Below are positions 57,642-64,000 of a DNA stretch of 64,000 nucleotides, piece after piece. The DNA lies in NCBI RefSeq assembly GCF_921293095.1, contig NC_060259.1:74334120-74398119 (forward strand), read 5' to 3'. Within the stretch, counting starts at the first letter, position 1. Each line of letters starts with the position of its first letter. The translations under genes were made by a program, and so were the position numbers. The DNA comes from Ischnura elegans. Its lineage: Eukaryota > Arthropoda > Insecta > Odonata > Coenagrionidae. Under the pieces are notes generated by a model. It searched no databases and was not told where the DNA came from. It worked only from the letters and a program-made list of their open reading frames with translations.

Positions 57642-58310
57642 AATAGGGTGGTTTCCTTCATCAAAGAAAACGAAAGGCATTGATTGCGATTCGTTACTCA
57701 CCATTAGTGTATTCATAATATACAAATTATTTTTTTATAGAAATACCGGGTTAGACGAATGGCAATGGTCCATTTTTATCCTCATTTGAAAAGGGCCAGA
57801 TTGGCGCCCATGCGATGCCACTCCACGTGACGTCACAGGGACCTAGTTTCTATACGAATAGATATGAGTTTTACATCATCTGAGATTACCAATGCAGTCA
57901 TGAGGCACAGAGCTCAGGGAAACATGTCTTAATAATCATCTATTAAAACTGGCTAAGGTCGGAAAGTTTTCCTCGTTTGATAAGTTATTAATAATCCTTA
58001 TTTAAGCCAAGCGCTACCAGTCAGCAGGGTACTAGGCTAGCCGCTAGCAGCCTGCGTCGTATCACCGCTAAGCCTCGCCTCAAGGTCACCTCGCAGGGCG
58101 GGAGGGGGAACCAGAAATACGTCACGCGGAGAGACTTCCCGACATTCATACTTAAGCGTCGCGTTTTCGCGCGCTTGAAAATTTTCACTTTTCATTTAAT
58201 CGCGAAAAATAGATATCGTCATTTAAAAATCTAAAAGCGTGAAATACGTACTCCAGGAGTAATAATCTTTCGATTTAGGCAATAAAAAAATAATAGGAAA
58301 CCACCCTATT
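57642..58310 (-). mobile_element. family E element, copy 5
   Basis: AATAGGGTGGTTTCCTTCATC to GGAAACCACCCTATT, the copy with the best-preserved inverted ends (AATAGGGTGGTTTCCT, 16 bp). Confidence 0.88.
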
Positions 58311-58443
58311 AAATGGTTGATTTAACTAATACCCTCAGGATTCAATTTGCCCGGTTATTATTACCCAGTGTACCCTGGTAGTGTGCTTTTCAATCTGATC
58401 CATCTCCCCAAAGCTAAGTCTTAGTTACGCCGCTGACCGCGAC

Positions 58444-59040
58444 AGATAATTTACATCTACGTACTGCCTCGCACGCCGCCTCAAAGGCGTATGGCGAGGG
58501 GCATAAGGACCAGAGGCGCAGCGAGGGGGGTTTTGGGGATAAACCCCCCCCCCCCCCCCAGAGCTCAGAGAAATTTTTAAGTTCAATCCATTTTACTTAA
58601 TTGATTAGTATTACTTATAGAATAGTGTTAGGATTAATCAAATATCTCTCATAAAGCGGTAAAACTAGTCATTTTGAACCATTAATCTTAAAATTTTCTG
58701 CAGGAGGGCCCCCGCAACTCCCACGTACCCTGGTGGGTATGCAATACCCCAACACCCGTAGGTATTAGTTGCGCCTAAACCTCCCCCCCCGCCTTGATTC
58801 CTAACTGCGCCCCTGATAAGGACACCAGCTGCTTACAGATAATAAAGAAAATGCTCTAAAGCCTAGCATTTATTGAAGTCCTTTATTGCTCGTGGGAAAA
58901 ACGAATTCCCTAACCTATCCGTTCCGCAAGATATTCATCTTAATTTATAATATCTGTCGGACCTGGAAATATAGTGGGGTTCTCCGTGTCGCTCTGAAAG
59001 ATATCTATTCTAAATTAGCGCGCAGCCTATTAAATAGCTT
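58444..59040 (-). pseudogene. LINE 3' end, copy D3, split by family A
   Basis: On the minus strand 59040-58816 reads the end of the LINE tail frame (CAGAGCGACACGG, GGAATTCGTTTTTCCC, AAAGGACTTCAATAAATGCTAG) and AGCTGGTGTCCTTAT. After the family A copy it resumes with CGCCATACGCCTTTGAGGCGG..GTAGATGTAAAT at 58500-58444. Confidence 0.72.
58511..58815 (+). mobile_element. family A hAT-like MITE, copy 9, nested in a LINE
   Basis: From CAGAGGCGCAGCGAGGGG to CTGCGCCCCTG with a perfect 8-bp TSD ATAAGGAC (58503-58510, 58816-58823). LINE D3 sequence flanks it on both sides. Confidence 0.94.
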
Positions 59041-59163
59041 AGAGACAACCATAAATATATTTCGAGAGGAGGTAAGATGAGTCGTATGTTTTAGAGGGGA
59101 TCATTCGCCAAATTTTGAGGAAGGGTGAGCCAACGAGCCTGATGAAATGGGCATCCCTGCCAT

Positions 59164-59756
59164 AATAGGGTTGTTTCCTTAATCAAAGAAAACGAAATGC
59201 ATCGATTGCGATTCCTTACCCACCATTAGTGTATCCATAATATACAAATTATTTGGTTTTAGAAATACCGGTTTAGACGAATCACAGGGACCTAGTTTAT
59301 ACACGAGTAGATATGAGTTTTACATTGTTTGATATTACCAATGCATGCATGAGGCCCAGAGATCAAGGAAACATCTCTTAATAATCACCCATTAAAGTTA
59401 CCTAAGTTCGGAAAGTTTTCTTCGTTTGATAGGGTATTAATAATCCTTATTTAAGCCAAGCGCTACCTGCTAGCAGGGTACTCTGCTACTTGCTAGCATC
59501 CTGCGTCGTATCAGCGCTCAGAGCCTCGCCCCAAGGTGACCTCACGGTGCGAGAGCTGGAGCCAGAAATACGTCACACGGACTTTTCCCAGCATTCCTAC
59601 TTAGCCGTCGTGTTTTCGCGCGATTTAAAATTTTCACTTTTCGTTTAATTGCGAAAAATAGATATCGTCATTCTAAAATCTAAGAGCGTGAAATGCGTAC
59701 TCCAGTAGTAATAATCTTTCGATTTAGGCAATAAATAATAAAAGGGAACCACCCTA
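59164..59756 (-). mobile_element. family E element, copy 6, internally deleted
   Basis: AATAGGGTTGTTTCCTTAATC to GGGAACCACCCTAT, 593 bp. It lacks about 75 bp present in the others, jumping from TTTAGACGAATC to ACAGGGACCTAG. Confidence 0.85.
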
Positions 59757-59758
59757 TG

Positions 59759-59935
59759 GTGAAAATAATATTTCGTAGGTAGACAATGCGTTATTCAAGA
59801 CGCCAGAAAAATGTATGAACAGAGAAGTACCTCAGCATAGAGTAGAGCACTTTACCAATACAGTATCAGTATTAGAATAGCCAGTGCATATGAATTTTTC
59901 TCATCTCATTTCGTGTTGATGCATTGCCATGTTCT
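59759..59935 (+). repeat. segment duplicated at 62012-62200
   Basis: GTGAAAATAATATT, GACGCCAGAAAAA and GTGCATATGAATTTTTCTCATC recur in the same order at 62012-62165 with moderate divergence. Confidence 0.6.
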
Positions 59936-60904
59936 ATATACTCATCTCATTGATTTATAAATGCGTTATAAAATTTTTCTTTCTTCGGAAATCCAGTTGA
60001 GTTTTTGTTTTTGGTTATGCTCACAGTAGAAGGATTATGTCGTTTTGTTATTATTGCATTGCTCGCTCAGGTTTATTTCACATGATATATTCTGATTGTA
60101 TGTTTATATTTCATTTTCAATGCTTTTCTTTTGTACCACAATTACTTAAATACGTTGTGCGTTCTCCACGCACCCCTAGTGTAAAATTGGTGCTCTTGGG
60201 GGTATTGTACCCAGAGCTAATAAGTATTACTATTATCCCCTTTATGAAAATATGCACCATCTGAGGGATGTGCTTCATACCTATCGAATTTTTCCGAAAG
60301 ATGTGCTTGACATAATTCTAATTATTGCTAAAGATTTTCATTACATAGGGTTTATTAAAATTGGGTGACAACGCCAACAGAATTTTTCTTATTCAAAATT
60401 ACTTCAGACGACTCACAGCGAGCTCTAATGCCGTCGACGAAATGAAAATTTGCAATCGAAAGAAATTCAAATCGCGTCGCTTACCAATCGGAATCAACCT
60501 TTCGCAACGAAAATAGATAGGTAAATGTAATTCCGATCAACGTCAAGCACAGCCTCCCTGCAGAAGATTCGTTCAGCGAGCTTGAACCACTGAATCAACG
60601 CACTCGTCAGATGCCCTTCGGGCGATAGAGCACCAAAGACACCTATACCAACCAGTGGCGTAACTAGGAATATGCTTTGGGGGGATGAAGGGGGTAATTG
60701 GGGGCTACCCCCCCAGAAAACGGGGAGTTCAGGAAAATTTTTGAAACATAACGTGCCTGAAAATGCATTTTACATCATTTTGGAACTTAAAATTTAACTT
60801 TAAGCAGATGCAGTCATAGGCGGATCTAGGGGGCACGTCCCCCAGACCCTTGAAAAATATACAAGATTTTTAATAAGATCCCATTATGAATGCGTTCCTT
60901 TTAT

Positions 60905-61350
60905 ATTACCGGTGCAGAAAGACTTAATCCGCGAACTGAATAAAATACAAAGGAAGGCTGCGCGTTTCGTCAAAAACTGCTACGGGCGTACAGACAGCGT
61001 TACCCAGATGTTAAGCGAATTAGCCTGGGAGCCATTTCAGACTCGGAGGCTGCGCGCTAGGCTTAGATTGCTTGAACAATTGAGAATGGATATCTTTAAG
61101 AGCGACACAGAGAACATAATATTAGAGCCACACTATATTTCCAGATCCGACAGAAGCGATAAATTAAGAGAGGTGTTTTGCCGAACGGATAGATATGGGA
61201 ATTCGTTTTTCCCCCGAACCATAAAGGACTTTAATAAACGCTAGTACCAACCTCGTTAGAGTACTTCATTTTTTTTTACAGCTGTAAACGGCTGGTGTCC
61301 TAACACCCCCTGCCACACGCCTTTTAGGCGGCTTGCGGGGTATTATATAG
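60905..61350 (+). mobile_element. LINE 3' fragment D1, 5'-truncated, nested in family C
   Basis: Inserted between ...TTTTATATTACCGG and ATTACGAGGTATCC of family C, with an ATTAC-type short repeat at the junctions. It holds the last 110 codons of a non-LTR retrotransposon polymerase and a 3' tail ending GGCGGCTTGCGGGGTATTATATAGATGTAGAT (described, not all of it conserved). 5' truncation is normal for LINEs. Confidence 0.85.
60912..61244 (+). pseudogene. C-terminal tail of a non-LTR (jockey/CR1-like) reverse transcriptase
   Basis: An open frame of 110 residues: LNKIQRKAARFVKNCYGRT, then LSELAWEPFQTRRLRARLRL, then FCRTDRYGNSFFPRTIKDFN and a stop. The IQRRAARF..WEPL..RR.RL.L..F.PRTI..WN pattern is the conserved tail after the polymerase thumb in jockey/CR1-type LINE ORF2. 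The polymerase core and endonuclease are absent, so this is a dead fragment, although the frame is intact. Confidence 0.8.
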
Positions 61351-61926
61351 ATGTAGATTACGAGGTATCCTTGTGCCCTCCCCCCTGCAGAACAAAATCC
61401 TGGATACGGCCTTGCTTGTGCCCCCCCAGAAAGAAATCCTGGATCCGCCCCTGGATGCAGTTGCTATAGATCAAATTCAGACAAGATTTAAAAAAATTGA
61501 TCTCTCAGAGGCTTTGGGGGGAGATCTATGCCCTCAAACCCCTCCCCCCCATAGTTACGCCACTGATACCAACTACGATCAAATTCATAAGATGAACATG
61601 CCCTCTCTTGACTCCTTCCACTTCGATTTATTTTCCGAATATCGTGCCCCTATTCTTTATTTATTTTTTCTGTAGTTCTCTTTTAAATGGTAGGTAATGA
61701 AATGATATTTTGTAATTTGTTCGACGTACAACCGTGAAATAAAATGTGATTATTAAACATGGAGAACACAGCTATCGCTACTCGAATAAAATCATTTTAA
61801 TCCGTCCAATGACTCATGTTTCATAAAATATGAATTATTTATGTATACTATGTGTGTTTTAACATTGTTAAGCTTTCAAAATAAATATATTGTTCCTCTA
61901 AATAGAGCTAAAATTATGAAAATCTA

Positions 61927-62010
61927 ATGACGAGATATACTCGTCATTGCGCGGTTTGGCATCGAAAGTTCATGACGAGCTAGACTCGTCATTACAGCGC
62001 AAGGGGTTAA
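61927..62010. mobile_element. one end of a piggyBac-like MITE with tandem hairpins
   Basis: ATGACGAGatataCTCGTCAT (61927-61947) and ATGACGAGctagaCTCGTCAT (61972-61992) are two near-identical hairpins, followed by GCGCAAGGGG and TTAA (62007-62010). The right end fits the piggyBac pattern of the element at 19530; a left end with TTAA was not found. Confidence 0.5.
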
Positions 62011-62202
62011 TAGTGAAAATAGTATTGCGAAGGAAGCCAGTGAGTCCTTATTGACGCCAGAAAAAATGAATAGTGAAGTAGTGAAGAACCTAAGCATTAG
62101 GAAGAGCGCTGTACCGATATAGCATCAATATTAGAATTGACGGTGCATACGAATTTTTCTCATCATCTTTCGGGTTCTCGCTACCTCGACCAGTGCTCTA
62201 CA

Positions 62203-62537
62203 TCGCCGCATACAAATCTCTACCACCACACACATTATCCAGGAATCAAATTCTACAATGGTTAACTTATAAGGCAGTCCTGATGAAGTAACTCGACAGC
62301 AAATTATCGTTCAACCAGCATTTAAATGATAGTCTTACTTAGTTAGATGGAAGATGGGACTAGAAAGTTCTTCGTAGTAGAAAGACTAGAAAGTCCCATT
62401 TTCCATCTAACCCCTATGTAGCTGAAATTTACGCCAACAATAGCACTTTAATAAACCATTAAAATACTTTCAAAATGAATCAATCCGTTCCCTCCTCCGT
62501 CTCAGTAAGCTAATCACAATTTCCAGTGTCAGAAACA
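62203..62537 (+). repeat. 330-bp direct duplication, copy 1
   Basis: CGCATACAAATCTCTACCACCA to CCAGTGTCAGAAACACTC, matching 63684-63998 at over 90% by eye. It contains a long hairpin at 62342-62411. Confidence 0.9.
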
Positions 62538-62590
62538 CTCACAATTTTTTCATTATTGCCGAGTAAAATGTGTAGTTGCTCTTCCCAGCA

Positions 62591-62802
62591 CAGGGGCGGA
62601 TCCAGGATTTCTTTCTGGGGGGGGGGGGGGGCACAAGCAAGGCCGTGTCCAGGATTTTATTCTGGGGGGGCACAAGGATACCTCGCAATACAAGACGAAC
62701 GCAATGATAATGGGACTCTATTAAAATCTTCCATATTTTTTTAAGGTTCTGGGGGGCACGTGCCCCCGTGCCCCCCCCCCCCCCACCCTAGATCCGCCTA
62801 TG
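62591..62802 (+). mobile_element. family C hAT-like MITE, copy 3
   Basis: Starts CAGGGGCGGATCCAGG and ends GATCCGCCTATG with a perfect 8-bp TSD TCCCAGCA (62583-62590, 62803-62810). It has a 16-G run and a 14-C run and an internal repeat of the left end (GTGTCCAGGATTTTATTCTGGGGGGG). Confidence 0.93.
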
Positions 62803-62810
62803 TCCCAGCA

Positions 62811-62950
62811 CTTACCTCAACCCCGCCATCAAATCTCTCCCACCACCCGGAGTACCCAGAAAAATGAATTCTATATTGTATAAGAGATAAGGCAGACCTG
62901 ATGATGTGGCACTGCAACGAAGATAAAAGATTTGAATCTTCCATGCATTG
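62811..62950 (+). repeat. diverged third copy of the right-end duplication
   Basis: ATCAAATCTCTCCCACCACCCG, AAATGAATTCTATATTG, GATAAGGCAGACCTGATGA parallel the start of 62203-62537 but diverge after about 120 bp. Confidence 0.55.
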
Positions 62951-63404
62951 AAAGTCCGCGAGGAGCTATGTGCCTACCTTAGCTGGTGCTTTGCAAACAT
63001 GGTCGGATTTTGTTGTTGTTTTTAGGGGGGTTCATCATTTTCCACGGCGCTGTTGTGGTATGCAGTACATATCTGCCATATTACGTATGATGTCCGATAT
63101 TCGGAGACAAGTGGCTTTTAAGTTTTCATCAATTATTTTTACAATTAGTTTTTTAAGCTGCTGAAAAGAGACTTTTCATTGAGAGTCAACTCAAAGATTA
63201 CCTACCATCTCTTCCATTTTTCCATAAATTAAGGGCACGGCCGTCCCCCCCTTAATCCACCAAAGATTACAAAGGTAATCTCTGATATGCTACCAAATGT
63301 AGGTCAAGAGCATTCGCTAAACTAAATCATGGCAATGAAATGAATGGCGAAGGCCGATACTTTCTGGGAATACGTCGTATTGAGAGAAACATCCTTTGCA
63401 CTAA

Positions 63405-63651
63405 CGCCCAAATAGAATAGGCTTTGGGGGGAGATAAAGGGGCCTACAAGGGTTGTAGGGTTGGGATAGGCAACAGGGATTCCGGGAAAATGTTTTGAAA
63501 AATGACATGCCTGGAAATATATTTTACATTATTTTGGCACTTGTTTTAAGCAGACACAGTTATTATATTTCAAAACGAGACAATAGTTTTAATAATTTTT
63601 TAATCTCTCTGAGGCTTTGGGGGATCTATCCCCTCCATAGTTACGCCACTG
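63405..63651 (+). mobile_element. family B MITE, copy 2 (left end eroded)
   Basis: GAATAGGCTTTGGGGGGAGAT, ATGACATGCCTGGAAATA, TTTTAAGCAGACACAGTT, TCTCTCTGAGGCTTTGGGGG and CATAGTTACGCCACTG follow family B order. The left terminal CAGTGGCGTAAC is mutated and no TSD is visible. Confidence 0.75.
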
Positions 63652-63683
63652 GCGGGGTTTATATGCACTTCCCAGCACTCCCA

Positions 63684-63998
63684 CATCGCCGCATACAAAT
63701 CTCTACCACCACCCGCATTATCCAGGAATCAAATTCTACATTGGTTAACTGATAAGGCAGTCCTGATGAAGTAACCCGACAGCAAATTATCGTTCAACCA
63801 GCATTTAAATTATAGTATTACTTAGTTAGATGGAAGATGGGACTAGGAAGTCTCATCTTCCATCTAACCCCTATGTAACTACGTGAAATTTACGCCAACA
63901 ATAGCACTATAATAAACAATTAAAATATTTTCAAAATGAATCAATCCGTTACCTCCTCCGTCTTAATAAGCTAATCAGAATTTCCAGTGTCAGAAAAA
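63684..63998 (+). repeat. 330-bp direct duplication, copy 2
   Basis: Partner of 62203-62537, about 1.48 kb away, possibly running off the window edge. The hairpin is kept at 63825-63868 with a much shorter loop. Confidence 0.9.
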
Positions 63999-64000
63999 CC

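Larger units (their letters stand above)
60815..61453 (-). mobile_element. family C hAT-like MITE, copy 4, nested in family B
   Basis: CATAGGCGGATCTAGG to GGATCCGCCCCTG with a perfect 8-bp TSD GATGCAGT (60807-60814, 61454-61461). It is itself split by a LINE fragment; its two halves align with the copy at 62591-62802 read in reverse. Confidence 0.92.
60653..61565 (+). mobile_element. family B hAT-like MITE, copy 1, carrying nested elements
   Basis: Starts CAGTGGCGTAACTAGG and ends CATAGTTACGCCACTG with a perfect 8-bp TSD ATACCAAC (60645-60652, 61566-61573). The element's own sequence is 60653-60814 and 61454-61565. Family C copy 4 lies between them. Confidence 0.92.

Noticed and set aside
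58511..58815. Hairpin of G-run and C-run read as a terminator or CRISPR-like repeat
   Set aside because: It is the subterminal part of a MITE with its own TSD; there are no spaced identical repeats and the sequence is eukaryotic.

Overview
This is a 64 kb piece of a eukaryotic nuclear genome, most likely from an arthropod. The evidence is spliced coding exons of a Rho GTPase with GT..AG introns of 1 to 20 kb, AT-rich unique sequence, and many short non-autonomous transposons, tRNA-derived SINEs and a solo LTR. The species cannot be fixed from the sequence. There are no prokaryotic operons, no CRISPR array and no viral gene.

The one convincing host gene is Rho1/RhoA on the minus strand. It has four coding exons at 33201-33046, 29657-29457, 28400-28218 and 26101-26063. 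They join in phase 0 at each junction to give an intact 192-residue protein with all switch and nucleotide-binding motifs and a C-terminal CKLL prenylation box. A likely non-coding first exon lies near 53311-53260, which makes intron 1 about 20 kb.

The flanks (1-23.2 kb and 54.1-64 kb) are packed with mobile elements, many of which can be delimited to the base by their target-site duplications (TSDs). Six unrelated short families (A, B, C, F, I and L below) share one design: ends of the form CANGGGYG or CAGTGGCG, a G-run just inside one end and a C-run inside the other, and 8-bp TSDs. This is typical of hAT-type non-autonomous elements. There are also: a 1676-bp hAT-like element nested in a family A copy; a 245-bp solo LTR in another; six copies of a 590-670 bp element with ends AATAGGGTGG; two piggyBac-like MITEs flanked by TTAA; three 3' ends of one LINE; and three tRNA-type SINE families. 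Nesting gives a readable order of insertion, for example B containing C containing a LINE at 60653-61565.

The Rho1 transcription unit (about 24-53.4 kb) is nearly free of these MITEs. Its only clear insertions are a 1449-bp pogo/Tigger-like element in the last intron and degenerate SINEs in intron 1. The pogo element shares its interior with the hAT-like element at 2172-3847 although their ends belong to different superfamilies. That is the most unusual relationship in the window. Local duplications also occur: a 115-bp direct repeat flanking Rho1 exon 2, pairs in intron 1 and in the 3' flank, and a 330-bp direct duplication with a conserved hairpin at the right end.
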